From NCBI GenBank assembly GCA_947629645.1, contig CANREV010000009.1:1-64000 (forward strand): a DNA stretch of 64,000 nucleotides, written 5' to 3'. The notes under the pieces were generated by a model. The model did not search any database, was not told where the DNA came from, and saw only the letters and a list, made by a program, of their open reading frames with translations. The position numbers were made by a program, and so were the translations under genes. The DNA comes from an uncultured Acetatifactor sp. GTDB taxonomy: Bacteria; Bacillota; Clostridia; Lachnospirales; Lachnospiraceae. This document shows positions 17,058 to 26,321 of the stretch, piece after piece; the stretch's first letter is position 1; each line of letters begins with the position of its first letter.

Positions 17058-17834
17058 ATGGCATATGATTATGAATTCTTTAAAAAAGAGATCTTAGCGC
17101 TGACGGCCATTGATCTGGATTGTTATAAAGAAAAGCAGATGAAGCGCCGTATTGATACTTTGATATCCAAACATAAGATAGAAGGATATGACAAGTATGT
17201 TGCGGGGTTAAAGTCTGATAAAGATCTGTTTGATGAGTTTGTAAACTATATTACGATCAATGTCTCCGAGTTTTACCGCAACCCCGAGCAATGGAAGCTG
17301 ATGGACGAAGAGGTATTTCCGGAACTGATCAAAAAGTATGGTAAGAACCTGAAGATCTGGAGCGCGGCGTGTTCTACAGGGGATGAGCCGTATTCGCTGG
17401 TGATGGCGCTGTCGAAGCATCTTCCTTTGAACAATATAAAGATTTTCGCGACAGATCTTGATAAGCAGGTGATCGCAAAGGCAAAGATCGGCGTATATTC
17501 AGAGAAGAGTATCCTTTCCGTCCCCGCTGACATGAAAAAGAAATACTTCACGCAGGTGGGGCCTTCTTACAAGATTGCCGATGAGATCAAAGAGCGCGTG
17601 GAATTCAAAGAGCATAACCTGTTGAAGGATGCTTATCCCACGGATTGTCATCTGATCGTGTGTCGGAATGTCCTGATTTACTTTACGGAAGAGGCAAAGG
17701 AAGAAGTGTTCCGCAAGTTTAACAGGTCTCTGGTATCAGGCGGCGTGCTGTTTATCGGCAGTACGGAGCAGATTATTAATTATAAGGAAATCGGTTACGA
17801 GAGAAAGAATTCTTTCTTTTATCAGAAGCCCTGA
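17058..17834 (+). CDS. cheR: CheR-type protein-glutamate O-methyltransferase
   Basis: A 258-residue methyltransferase. An N-terminal helical CheR domain (residues about 1-75) is followed by the SAM-binding domain. It includes NVSEFYRNPEQW, the glycine-poor SAM motif IWSAACSTGDEPYSLVM and CRNVLIYFTEE. It should methylate chemoreceptor glutamates. No chemoreceptor or other che gene is adjacent, so it is a lone cheR as found in many Clostridia. A perfect bidirectional terminator lies 73 bases downstream. Confidence 0.9.
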   Translation: MAYDYEFFKKEILALTAIDLDCYKEKQMKRRIDTLISKHKIEGYDKYVAGLKSDKDLFDEFVNYITINVSEFYRNPEQWKLMDEEVFPELIKKYGKNLKIWSAACSTGDEPYSLVMALSKHLPLNNIKIFATDLDKQVIAKAKIGVYSEKSILSVPADMKKKYFTQVGPSYKIADEIKERVEFKEHNLLKDAYPTDCHLIVCRNVLIYFTEEAKEEVFRKFNRSLVSGGVLFIGSTEQIINYKEIGYERKNSFFYQKP

Positions 17835-17907
17835 GGGGTAAAGCCATGACCGGATCGATATCGGAAATGGCGGGTGATACATAAAGATATATCATCGCAT
17901 GAATACA

Positions 17908-17944
17908 GCAATAAAAAAAGTGCCTGCGGCACTTTTTTTATTGC
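17908..17944. terminator. Bidirectional terminator between cheR and the YprB-like gene
   Basis: A perfect 17-bp inverted repeat with a TGC loop has an A7 tract on one side and T7 on the other. It can therefore end transcripts arriving from either strand. Confidence 0.9.
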
Positions 17945-17985
17945 TTATTCTTTAAAGTAAACCGGACTGTATGTAGATGGCGGAA

Positions 17986-19089
17986 TTAATAGACGGAAGC
18001 CATCATGTTCAAAACATGGTTGGCATATTTGGAAAATGCCTGCCGGTTCCTTTTTAAATCGTCCGTCAATTCAAAAAACAGTTCACTGCTTTTGTAGTCC
18101 CGTTTAAAGAAGGGTTCAAAGAGGATGTTCCACTGAGGCAGATAACTGGAAGTTTTTCTGGTGTAACAGTTGGCGGCGGAAGCGGGAATACGATGGTTTT
18201 TGCTCACAAATCCGGCAACGGATTTGTGGAGAGCCATATCCTCTGCGGGGAGATAATAATAATCCTGATAATTGGAGTAGAAGTATTTTAATTCTCCCTC
18301 ATATATGGGCACTCTGATACAGGCTTCATCGCCTTCTCCGCGGAAATGACAGTCTCTGGTGTTGGCGGAGATCAGTTTCGGCAGACGGTTATCCGGTGTC
18401 AGAAACATGAGCAGTTCTTTGCGTTTGTTGCCGTTTAAGTCCTTGTAAGAGTTTGCCTGAACCTTTCTGGCTTTGACGGGCGTGTTGAACAAGTCATAGT
18501 AAGCCAGCATGGGAAGCGTTTCCAGCATACCTTTGATATCGTCCGCATTGTGAAGCAGAAGAGCGTTTTCCGCAAACTCGCTGGGATTTTTTACATAGTC
18601 CTGATAGATGCCGATGAGTTCGGCGCCGCTGAAAACATCCTTGCGGTCGATCCCCAGAAATTGTTCCAGCGTTTTCTGCTTACAATTGGGCAGTTTCAAA
18701 AAGTATTTGTAGGGAGCGATCCTTTTGTATAAGTCTATCCCGCGAAAACCCGCGAAACTGTAAGGGAGAGAGAGCGATTCGCACTTCTGGGTGATAAACG
18801 GCAGATCAAAGTTGTTGCCGTTAAAGTGAACCAGATAGTGAAAAGTTTTTGCAAAATCAAAAAAGGAAGTTAAAATAGCGGTTTCCTGATCGAAATTCTC
18901 CGCCATCCACTGGATGGTACGCCATTTGCCGTCCTGGTAATATGCGCATCCGATCAGATACAGGTAGGAGGAACGCGCTGCGAAACCGGTAGTTTCGATA
19001 TCTAAAAAGAGAATGCGCTCCAGGGGCGCAAGCTTTTCCAAGGGATAAGATATTTTGAAATTTTCTAATGTTTCTTCAGAAATCCTCAT
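17986..19089 (-). CDS. RNase H-like exonuclease domain protein (YprB-like)
   Basis: A 367-residue protein whose N-terminal half has an RNase H fold 3'-5' exonuclease-like domain of the YprB type. The first acidic motif is FLDIETTGF near residue 30. FNGNNFDLPFITQ follows, then a late HNADDIKGML stretch with the remaining acidic residue. The C-terminal part (from about residue 245) is of unknown fold. The nucleic acid substrate is unknown. The start at 19089 is preferred because GGAGGCG lies just upstream on the minus strand; the track start at 19242 would run into rnfC. It is divergent from rnfC and faces cheR. Confidence 0.8.
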   Translation of the reverse strand: MRISEETLENFKISYPLEKLAPLERILFLDIETTGFAARSSYLYLIGCAYYQDGKWRTIQWMAENFDQETAILTSFFDFAKTFHYLVHFNGNNFDLPFITQKCESLSLPYSFAGFRGIDLYKRIAPYKYFLKLPNCKQKTLEQFLGIDRKDVFSGAELIGIYQDYVKNPSEFAENALLLHNADDIKGMLETLPMLAYYDLFNTPVKARKVQANSYKDLNGNKRKELLMFLTPDNRLPKLISANTRDCHFRGEGDEACIRVPIYEGELKYFYSNYQDYYYLPAEDMALHKSVAGFVSKNHRIPASAANCYTRKTSSYLPQWNILFEPFFKRDYKSSELFFELTDDLKRNRQAFSKYANHVLNMMASVY

Positions 19090-19213
19090 GACCGCCTCCA
19101 TCGAAAATCGTGCTACAGTTATCATAACACAATTTTTAATTTTGCAGTAGTATTTTATGCAAAAAAATAGTATATTTAAAGTACAATCCGACAAGAGAGA
19201 AAGGACGATCACT

Positions 19214-20530
19214 ATGGCGAAGTTTACGTTTGCAGGCGGCATCCACCCCTATGACGGAAAAGACCTGTCCAAAGACAAACCGATACAGGATTTTCTCCCG
19301 AAGGGAGAAGCTGTGTACCCTTTAAGCCAGCATATCGGCGCTTTGGCGCAGGCCATTGTAAAGACAGGCGAAAGAGTGCTGAAAGGTCAGAAGATAGCGG
19401 AAAGCGGCGGTTTTGTGTCCGCACCGATTTACGCTTCCGTTTCCGGTATCGTCAAAGCTATCGAGCCGAGGCGTGTGGTGACCGGAGATATGGTCATGAG
19501 TATTATTCTTGAAAATGATTCCCAGTTTGAAAGCGTTAAATTTGAGCCTGAGGCGCCGTTGGAAGATATGAGTAGAGAGGACATTGTCAACTGTATCCGG
19601 GAGGCAGGCATTGTCGGTATGGGCGGAGCGGGATTCCCCACGCATGTGAAGCTGTCGCCTAAAGAGCCGGATAAAATTGACTATGTCATTGTCAACTGTG
19701 CGGAGTGCGAGCCTTATCTGACTTCCGATTACCGAAGGATGCTGGAAGAGCCTGATAAACTGATCGGCGGTTTAAAGATCATTTTGAGGCTGTTTCAAAA
19801 TGCCCGGGGGATTCTGGCAGTGGAGGATAACAAACCGGATTGTATCGCGCTGCTTAAAAAGCTTACGGCAAATGAGACCGGAATCAGCGTCAGGGCATTG
19901 AAGACCAAGTATCCGCAGGGTGCGGAGCGTCAGCTCATCTATGCCAATACGGGGCGAAAAATCAATTCCGCTATGCTTCCCGCGGATGTGGGATGCGTGG
20001 TCAACAATGTGGACACTGTGGTGGCGGTATACAGGGCAGTGGCAGAGGGACGGCCGCTGATAGAGAGGATTGTAACGGTCACGGGGGATGCGGTGGCCCA
20101 TCCTCAGAATTTCAGGGTGCCTATTGGCGCCAGCTATGCGGAACTGGCGGAGGCTGCGGGCGGATTCATAAAGCAGCCCGCAAAGATCATCTGCGGCGGA
20201 CCTATGATGGGCTTTAGCATATTTGATCTAAATGTCCCTGTCACAAAGACATCCACTGCGCTGCTTGCGCTGACCCAGGACGATGTGTCGATGATGGAGC
20301 CTGGACCATGCATCAATTGCGGAAGATGCGTGGAAGTGTGCCCAGGACGGGTGATACCCAGCCGTCTCGCGGATCATGTGGAACATTTTGACGAGGAAGC
20401 TTTTCTGGCCGATCATGGCATGGAGTGCTGCGAGTGCGGATGCTGCAGCTTTGTCTGCCCCGCCCGCAGGCACCTGACGCAGGAGATAAAATCTATGCGC
20501 AAGATCCAGCTTGCGAAAAGAAAAAAGTAG
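19214..20530 (+). CDS. rnfC: Rnf complex subunit RnfC
   Basis: A 438-residue peripheral subunit of the ion-translocating ferredoxin:NAD+ oxidoreductase. The N terminus (FTFAGGIHPYDGKDLSKD) and the VGMGGAGFPTHVKL motif for NADH/FMN binding are typical. Two [4Fe-4S] motifs, CINCGRCVEVCP and CCECGCCSFVCP, lie near the C terminus. It is taken as the NAD(H)-reacting subunit. The start at 19214 follows AAAGGAC. It heads the rnfCDGEAB operon; a clear promoter was not found, although TACAAT at 19182-19187 could be a -10. Confidence 0.95.
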   Translation: MAKFTFAGGIHPYDGKDLSKDKPIQDFLPKGEAVYPLSQHIGALAQAIVKTGERVLKGQKIAESGGFVSAPIYASVSGIVKAIEPRRVVTGDMVMSIILENDSQFESVKFEPEAPLEDMSREDIVNCIREAGIVGMGGAGFPTHVKLSPKEPDKIDYVIVNCAECEPYLTSDYRRMLEEPDKLIGGLKIILRLFQNARGILAVEDNKPDCIALLKKLTANETGISVRALKTKYPQGAERQLIYANTGRKINSAMLPADVGCVVNNVDTVVAVYRAVAEGRPLIERIVTVTGDAVAHPQNFRVPIGASYAELAEAAGGFIKQPAKIICGGPMMGFSIFDLNVPVTKTSTALLALTQDDVSMMEPGPCINCGRCVEVCPGRVIPSRLADHVEHFDEEAFLADHGMECCECGCCSFVCPARRHLTQEIKSMRKIQLAKRKK

Positions 20531-20542
20531 GAGGAAGAGACA

Positions 20543-21481
20543 GTGAGTGAACGATTGAAAGTATCATCCAACCCGCATATCCGTTCCAAAGTGACTACAA
20601 ACGGAATCATGCTGGCTGTAGTCATTGCGCTGATGCCTTCTGCCGGATTTGGAATTTATAACTTTGGCGCCAGAGCGGCGCTTGTGATTCTGGTGACGGT
20701 CGCATCCGCCGTATTGACGGAAGTTCTCTTTGGACTGTACCGGAAGAAACAGACCGTTTCCGATCTTTCGGCGGTGGTGACAGGGCTGCTGCTGGCGTTG
20801 AATCTTCCCGTGTCCATCCCTCTGTGGATGGCGGCGCTGGGCAGCGTTTTCGCGATTCTTGTGGTAAAAATGCTGTTTGGCGGCCTGGGGCAGAACTTTA
20901 TGAATCCTGCGCTGGCGGCCAGATGTTTTCTGCTGATTTCTTTTCCAACGGCAATGACGAATTTTGAGTGCGATGCCTATACGGGAGCTACCCCGCTGGC
21001 TGCGCTGAAAGCGGGAGAACAGGTAAATGTGATGGATATGGTTGTAGGACGCACGGCGGGAACCATCGGGGAGACTTCCGTGATCGCGCTGGTGGCGGGC
21101 GCCTGCATTCTGCTTCTTTTGGGCGTCATCGATCTGAGAATTCCCGCCACCTACATAGCTGCCTTTGTGTTGTTTGCGGGCATTTTTGGTGGTCATGGTT
21201 TTGATCCTGCCTATCTGTCCGCGCAGCTTGCCGGAGGCGGTCTCATGCTGGGAGCCTTCTTTATGGCAACAGATTATGTAACGCGCCCGATTACGGTAAA
21301 GGGACAGTATGTGTACGGTGTCTTTCTGGGGATCATGACAGGGATCTTCCGGATTTTCGGCCCCGGCGCGGAGGGCGTGTCCTACGCGATCCTTCTGGGG
21401 AATCTTCTGGTACCCCTGATCGAGAAAGTGACGAAGCCTGTGGCTTTCGGATACGGGAGAGGGGGGAAACGTCATGATTAA
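20543..21481 (+). CDS. rnfD: Rnf complex subunit RnfD
   Basis: A 312-residue integral membrane subunit with several hydrophobic helices. The motif DAYTGATPLAALKAGE contains the threonine that carries covalently bound FMN in the NqrB/RnfD family (S/T-G-A-T). It starts with GTG 12 bases after rnfC, behind AGGAGGAAG. It overlaps rnfG by 8 bases. Confidence 0.94.
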   Translation: MSERLKVSSNPHIRSKVTTNGIMLAVVIALMPSAGFGIYNFGARAALVILVTVASAVLTEVLFGLYRKKQTVSDLSAVVTGLLLALNLPVSIPLWMAALGSVFAILVVKMLFGGLGQNFMNPALAARCFLLISFPTAMTNFECDAYTGATPLAALKAGEQVNVMDMVVGRTAGTIGETSVIALVAGACILLLLGVIDLRIPATYIAAFVLFAGIFGGHGFDPAYLSAQLAGGGLMLGAFFMATDYVTRPITVKGQYVYGVFLGIMTGIFRIFGPGAEGVSYAILLGNLLVPLIEKVTKPVAFGYGRGGKRHD

Positions 21482-22175
21482 AAAGAGCGAAACGGCGGCT
21501 GTGGACGGCAGAGGCCCGGCCGGAGGAGAGAAAGCCCGAAGCGATGTGCAGATCATGCTTAAGGAGGCGGGAATCCTTTTTGTCATCACGCTGCTTTCGG
21601 GACTTCTTTTAGGGTTTGTGTACGAACTGACGAAAAAACCCCGTCAGCTCCAGCAGGAAAAAGCGGTCAGGGAAGCCTGTATCGCGGTGTTCCCGCAGGC
21701 AAAGGAACAGGGAACAGAGCTGGAGTTTGTCAAAATGGCGGATGCTGCTCCTTCCGGGGAGCTTCAGGCGCAGCTTGCGCTGGACGGTGTAAAGATCGGA
21801 GATATCTACAGCGCTATGGGAGGAGAGGAATTTTACGGTTATGTGGTGGAGGCTGTTTCCACTGAGGGTTACGGCGGCGATATCGTACTTTATGTGGGCG
21901 TGGGAGCGGATGGAACGGTGAATGGCGTTTCCATTCTGGAGATCAGCGAGACTGCGGGACTTGGCATGGAAGCGCCCAATGTATTGACGCCGCAGTTTGC
22001 GGGGAGGAAAGTAGACAGCTTCGTCTATACCAAGACGGGGGCGAAGCCGGATTCCAATGAGGTGGACGCCATCACTTCGGCGACTATCACCACAAAGGCT
22101 GTCACCAATGCGGTGAACGGCGGATTGAAAATGGCGCAGGAACTGTTGGCTGAGGGAGGTGACAGGCATGAATAA
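21474..22175 (+). CDS. rnfG: Rnf complex subunit RnfG
   Basis: A 233-residue subunit with one N-terminal membrane helix (ILFVITLLSGLLLGFVYEL) and an extracytoplasmic FMN-binding domain. The covalent FMN threonine motif is DAITSATITTKAV, near residue 200. The first 30 residues form a charged cytoplasmic extension. It overlaps rnfD and rnfE by 8 bases each, suggesting tight translational coupling. Confidence 0.94.
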   Translation: MIKKSETAAVDGRGPAGGEKARSDVQIMLKEAGILFVITLLSGLLLGFVYELTKKPRQLQQEKAVREACIAVFPQAKEQGTELEFVKMADAAPSGELQAQLALDGVKIGDIYSAMGGEEFYGYVVEAVSTEGYGGDIVLYVGVGADGTVNGVSILEISETAGLGMEAPNVLTPQFAGRKVDSFVYTKTGAKPDSNEVDAITSATITTKAVTNAVNGGLKMAQELLAEGGDRHE

Positions 22176-22941
22176 AGCGGGAGAGCGGCTCTTAAACGGA
22201 CTGGTGAAAGAAAATCCTACGTTTGTTCTGACGCTGGGAATGTGCCCTACCCTGGCTGTCACCACTTCCGCCATAAATGGTCTGGGCATGGGCCTGACTA
22301 CCATGGTGGTCCTGGCGTTCAGCAATCTCTTTATTTCATTGCTGCGCAAGGTGATCCCGGGGAGGGTGAGGATCCCCGCGTTTATCGTGGTGATCGCTTC
22401 TTTTGTGACGATGGTGCAGCTTTTGCTGGAAGCGTATCTTCCCGCGTTAAATAAATCTCTTGGCGTTTACATCCCTCTGATCGTTGTAAATTGTATTATT
22501 CTGGGACGGGCGGAGAGTTACGCATACGCGAATCCGCCGATTCCTTCGCTGTTTGACGGCATCGGCATGGGTCTGGGATTTTCTTTCGCGCTGACCTGTA
22601 TCGGCGCCGTCAGGGAGATCCTCGGAGCGGGAAAGATCTTCGGATACGCGCTGATGCCTGAGGGGTTTGAGCCTGTCCGCATCTTTGGGCAGGCTCCCGG
22701 CGCTTTCTTTGTGCTGGCTGCGCTGGTAGCGGTGCAAAACTTCGTGAAGGAGAGGCGCAAAAAGGCGGGAAAATCTTACGAAAAGATCGGTTCGGGATGC
22801 AGCGAGGACTGTATGAACTGTTCCGAGCAGGGATGCGCCAGACGATTTTATGATGACCGTGACAGCCGGCAGACAGCGCAGGCGCCGTCCAAGGAGCTGG
22901 AAATTGTAGATTTGGATAAGGAGGAGAAGGGTAATGAATAA
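22168..22941 (+). CDS. rnfE: Rnf complex subunit RnfE with a cysteine-rich C-terminal tail
   Basis: A 257-residue membrane subunit of the RnfA/RnfE/NqrD/E family, with about six hydrophobic helices and the motif NCIILGRAESYA. The start at 22168 follows GGGAGG and not the GTG at 22159. After the last helix a soluble tail of about 55 residues carries four closely spaced cysteines (GCSEDCMNCSEQGC) and a charged end. RnfE proteins are commonly about 200 residues, so the tail is an extension. It may bind metal or a cluster, but no evidence proves this. It overlaps rnfA by 8 bases. Confidence 0.94.
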   Translation: MNKAGERLLNGLVKENPTFVLTLGMCPTLAVTTSAINGLGMGLTTMVVLAFSNLFISLLRKVIPGRVRIPAFIVVIASFVTMVQLLLEAYLPALNKSLGVYIPLIVVNCIILGRAESYAYANPPIPSLFDGIGMGLGFSFALTCIGAVREILGAGKIFGYALMPEGFEPVRIFGQAPGAFFVLAALVAVQNFVKERRKKAGKSYEKIGSGCSEDCMNCSEQGCARRFYDDRDSRQTAQAPSKELEIVDLDKEEKGNE

Positions 22942-23518
22942 CGTGAAAGAATTGTTAGTCGTCCTGGTAAGCTCCTCGCTTGTCAGTAATGTGGTATTGA
23001 GCCAGTTTCTGGGATTGTGCCCTTTCCTCGGAGTCTCAAAGAAGGTGAAGACTGCGGGCGGCATGGGCGCGGCGGTGATCTTTGTGATCACGCTGGCGAG
23101 CCTGGTGGCGGGGATCATCAATCGATATGTGCTGATCCGGTTTCAGGTGCAGTATCTGGACACGATTGTGTTTATTCTGGTGATCGCGGCGTTAGTACAG
23201 TTTGTGGAAATGTTTCTGCGAAAGGCCATGCCCGCGCTGTATGAGGCGCTGGGCGTCTATCTGCCTTTGATCACCACCAACTGTGCCGTGCTGGGCGTGG
23301 CGATCAACAATGAACAGGCGGAGTACGGGATCCTTACCGGAATGGTGAACGGGTTTGCCACGGCGGTGGGATTCACCATCGCTATCGTGATACTGGCCGG
23401 TATTCGCGAAAAGATTGCGTATAACGATATTCCGAAATCTTTTCGCGGCATGCCCATCGTTTTGCTGACTGCAGGCTTGATGGCCATTGCTTTTGCAGGA
23501 TTTTCAGGACTGTTGTAA
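22934..23518 (+). CDS. rnfA: Rnf complex subunit RnfA
   Basis: A 194-residue membrane protein with about six helices, related to RnfE in inverted topology. Typical stretches are VLSQFLGLCPFLGVSKKV and YLPLITTNCAVLGVAI, each containing the conserved cysteine linked to a membrane [2Fe-2S] centre in the family. The length is exactly usual. It starts inside the end of rnfE and is followed after 14 bases by rnfB. Confidence 0.95.
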   Translation: MNNVKELLVVLVSSSLVSNVVLSQFLGLCPFLGVSKKVKTAGGMGAAVIFVITLASLVAGIINRYVLIRFQVQYLDTIVFILVIAALVQFVEMFLRKAMPALYEALGVYLPLITTNCAVLGVAINNEQAEYGILTGMVNGFATAVGFTIAIVILAGIREKIAYNDIPKSFRGMPIVLLTAGLMAIAFAGFSGLL

Positions 23519-23532
23519 AAGGAGGCTGACAC

Positions 23533-24330
23533 ATGAACGTTGCGGGAATATTGACTGCCGCGGGGGTCGTTGCGGTTGTAGGTATCTTTGTGGGGCTGTT
23601 TTTGGGAGTGGCCGGTATCCGGTTTAAAGTTGAGACAGACGAGAGGCAAGAGGCTGTGTTGGCCGCGCTTCCCGGCAATAACTGCGGCGGATGCGGTTAT
23701 GCCGGCTGTTCAGGCCTGGCGGCGGCTATCGCCAAAGGCGAGGCGCCTGTAAACAGCTGCCCTGTGGGCGGAGATCCGGTGGGAAAAGAAATCGCCCGGA
23801 TCATGGGAGTGGAAGCCAGAGAGCAGGAGAGAATGACGGCCTTTGTAGCCTGCAAAGGAGACTGCGAGAAAGCCGCGGGCAGTTATGAGTATTGCGGGGC
23901 AAAGGACTGTCGCCTGATGAAGTATGTACCGGCGGAAGGCCCCAAAAAGTGCACAAGCGGCTGCCTTGGATACGGCACCTGCGTCAAAGCCTGTCCGTTT
24001 GACGCCATCCGGATAGAGAAGGGCGTGGCAGTGGTGGACAGGGAGCGCTGCAAAGCGTGTGGAAAGTGTGTGGCAGCCTGTCCCAGACATCTGATTTCGC
24101 TTCTGCCTTACCGGGCGAAGCATGCGGTTGCGTGCAGTTCTGTGGATAAGGGGCCGGTCACCATGAAAGCCTGTCAGGCGGGCTGTATCGGCTGCGGCAT
24201 TTGCGTTAGAAATTGTCCCAATCAGGCGGTGACAGTTAAGGATTTTCATGCTACAATAGATCAGGCGAAATGTAGCGGCTGCGGCGTTTGCGCACAGAAG
24301 TGTCCTAAGAAAGCCATCATTTCCCTGTGA
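23533..24330 (+). CDS. rnfB: Rnf complex subunit RnfB
   Basis: A 265-residue iron-sulfur subunit that receives electrons from ferredoxin. An N-terminal membrane helix (residues about 3-26) is followed by the RnfB-type cluster NNCGGCGYAGCSGLA...NSCPVGG. Then come four ferredoxin-like [4Fe-4S] motifs: CLGYGTCVKACP, CKACGKCVAACP, CIGCGICVRNCP and CSGCGVCAQKCP. This cluster-rich form is usual in Clostridia. AAAGGAGG precedes the ATG. It ends the rnf operon. Confidence 0.95.
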   Translation: MNVAGILTAAGVVAVVGIFVGLFLGVAGIRFKVETDERQEAVLAALPGNNCGGCGYAGCSGLAAAIAKGEAPVNSCPVGGDPVGKEIARIMGVEAREQERMTAFVACKGDCEKAAGSYEYCGAKDCRLMKYVPAEGPKKCTSGCLGYGTCVKACPFDAIRIEKGVAVVDRERCKACGKCVAACPRHLISLLPYRAKHAVACSSVDKGPVTMKACQAGCIGCGICVRNCPNQAVTVKDFHATIDQAKCSGCGVCAQKCPKKAIISL

Positions 24331-24379
24331 GACGAAAAGGCCGTAACGCCGCGCAGCCTTGTAAGAGAGGAGAAAATGT

Positions 24380-25492
24380 ATGAGATTACCCGATGATGAT
24401 GAACGCCCGGGGCTGACTCCCACTGTGATGTCTGCGATTGTGGCGGTGACGCTGTTTGTGGCAGCCATTCTGGCAGTAGTTCTGATGATAAACAGCGATC
24501 ACAAAAGCGGCGGAAATCATACTGCGTCAGTCTCCCAGAATGGCCGGCCGACACCCCGGCCCGCATCCTCAGGCTCCTCCTATCCGGACATTGATGAACT
24601 GCTTTCCGGCAGCAAGCTTACGCCGGATGACTTAAGCTTTTGGAATTTGTATCCTCCCACAACGGCAACGCCCCCTGCTGCGACACCGGAACCGGTGAAA
24701 ACACCCACCGTATCGCAGAACGATCCTTCCACGGACGGAAAGCATACACTGATCCGGTATTCGGACGGTAAAGAGGAATGGGTGCTGATCAGCCCCTATC
24801 TGCCTAAAAACAATTATGATTTTACAAAACTGGTGTGCCAGTCCCAGCTGATGAAATATTATGAGAATGGCAAACAGACCTCTTTTGTAGGCGTGGACGT
24901 CTCTAAGGCGCAGGATTATATCGATTTTGTCAAGGTGAAGAAGGCGGGGATCGATTTCGTGATGATCCGTGTGGGCGCCAGAGGATATGGAACGGGCCAG
25001 CTCATCGTGGATGAGTATTTTAACGATAATATGAAACGCGCAAAAGATGCCGGGCTGAATGTGGGCGTTTATTTCTATTCGCAGGCAATCTCAACCGATG
25101 AAGCAATCGAGGAAGCCAATCTGGTCCTGGAAAATCTCAGCGAGTACCAGATCGAATATCCGGTGGCGTTCGACATGGAACTGGTGGAAAATGACACTGC
25201 CAGAACGGACACTCTCTCCAAGACGGAAAGGACGGCTATCGCAAAAGCCTTTTTGGATACGATCGAAGACGCGGGATATAAAACTGTAATCTATGGGAAT
25301 AAGCAATGGCTGATCAAAGCGGTGGATATGTCCAAACTGACGGCTTATGACGTATGGCTGGCACAGGAAGCTGATATCCCCGACTATCCGTACAAGTTTA
25401 CTATGTGGCAGTACAGCAAAAAGGGCAGTATAGACGGAATAGCGGGGTATGTGGATCTGAATATCAGTTTTATCGATTATGCGGAGAAATAG
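24380..25492 (+). CDS. Membrane-anchored GH25 muramidase
   Basis: A 370-residue protein. A short cytoplasmic N terminus precedes one membrane helix (MSAIVAVTLFVAAILAVVLMI, residues about 14-34). A Ser/Pro/Thr-rich linker runs to about residue 115. The GH25 lysozyme barrel occupies residues about 170-370: FVGVDVSKAQDYIDF holds the first acidic residue, and FDMELVE and FTMWQYS are further family motifs. It should cleave peptidoglycan glycan strands at the cell surface. GAGAGGAG fixes the start. Its last 23 bases overlap the convergent gene on the minus strand. Confidence 0.88.
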   Translation: MRLPDDDERPGLTPTVMSAIVAVTLFVAAILAVVLMINSDHKSGGNHTASVSQNGRPTPRPASSGSSYPDIDELLSGSKLTPDDLSFWNLYPPTTATPPAATPEPVKTPTVSQNDPSTDGKHTLIRYSDGKEEWVLISPYLPKNNYDFTKLVCQSQLMKYYENGKQTSFVGVDVSKAQDYIDFVKVKKAGIDFVMIRVGARGYGTGQLIVDEYFNDNMKRAKDAGLNVGVYFYSQAISTDEAIEEANLVLENLSEYQIEYPVAFDMELVENDTARTDTLSKTERTAIAKAFLDTIEDAGYKTVIYGNKQWLIKAVDMSKLTAYDVWLAQEADIPDYPYKFTMWQYSKKGSIDGIAGYVDLNISFIDYAEK

Positions 25493-26321
25493 GCGGCCGG
25501 TAGTCAATGATCTTTTGGGATATGGCTATGTCCGTATAGATCTGGGCGTACCGGCTGGGAGAAATCCCGTCAATGTAATTGGCGGTGTATTTTTTGGCCA
25601 CACCGTTTTTCTTTAAGATATCGATGGCCTTGTTGTAGGCGATGGCGGCTTCCTGTTCGGACTGGTAGCGGCCTATGATGTAGTTCCCTCTGATGTGGAT
25701 GCGGGCAGTATAAATATACTGTCCGCTTTTTTTACGCTCGCAGGCGACACCGTGATAGATGTTGAGGATCTGCAGGTTTTCGCGGCGAAAGTCGGTAGGA
25801 TCATTGTTGATGAAGCGAAAGTCCTTTCCGAGTTTCGCATAGGGTTTGATGCCGTAGCGTGAAGATATGCTGACCTGCAGACCATAGTCCGCCACAAAGT
25901 AATGGTTCCCGCGGCACATGATCTTGTGGGAGGCGTAATAAAAAAGGTCGTCAAGATCGAATTTCAATACGTGGGAGGGAGACAGATAGTAGTAAAACAG
26001 ACGTTGTCCCACATAGATCGGATTTCCGAAATAAATATTGTTATCCCGGAAATTGAGAATGGATACCCATTTTTCAAAAGCAAGCAAAGAATCCGATGTG
26101 TAGGAATTCAGCGATTGTCCGGGAGAGTTTATCAGGCCAAGTCCTTCCAGATAGGCTTCATGCGCTGTCTCGGCACAGGCAAAGCTTCCCAGGCTTATAT
26201 GTTTGCGCCGGAAGGTCATAGAAGCGCGGTAATAGACGGAACCGTCTTTGCGGACGGCGCGGGCCACTCCTTCATAATGAGGTCTTTCAGAATGTTTCTC
26301 AGGCTGTTCATATGGTTTCAT
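25470..26321 (-). CDS. AP2-like DNA-binding protein with a degenerate HNH core
   Basis: A 283-residue protein. Residues about 25-65 (YRASMTFRRKHISLGSFACAETAHEAY) and about 205-250 (YTARIHIRGNYIIGRYQSEQEAAIAYNKAID) look like AP2/ERF-type beta-sheet DNA-binding domains. Between them, FINNDPTDFRRENLQILN resembles the HNH endonuclease pattern D-H-I-N-G-D-x-x-D-N-R-x-x-N-L, but the catalytic histidine position appears to be phenylalanine. This suggests descent from an AP2-HNH homing endonuclease that lost nuclease activity. ATG 26321 with GGAAA upstream is chosen over a TTG at 26345. The protein stands alone and its target is unknown. The domain call is by eye. Confidence 0.6.
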   Translation of the reverse strand: MKPYEQPEKHSERPHYEGVARAVRKDGSVYYRASMTFRRKHISLGSFACAETAHEAYLEGLGLINSPGQSLNSYTSDSLLAFEKWVSILNFRDNNIYFGNPIYVGQRLFYYYLSPSHVLKFDLDDLFYYASHKIMCRGNHYFVADYGLQVSISSRYGIKPYAKLGKDFRFINNDPTDFRRENLQILNIYHGVACERKKSGQYIYTARIHIRGNYIIGRYQSEQEAAIAYNKAIDILKKNGVAKKYTANYIDGISPSRYAQIYTDIAISQKIIDYRPPISPHNR

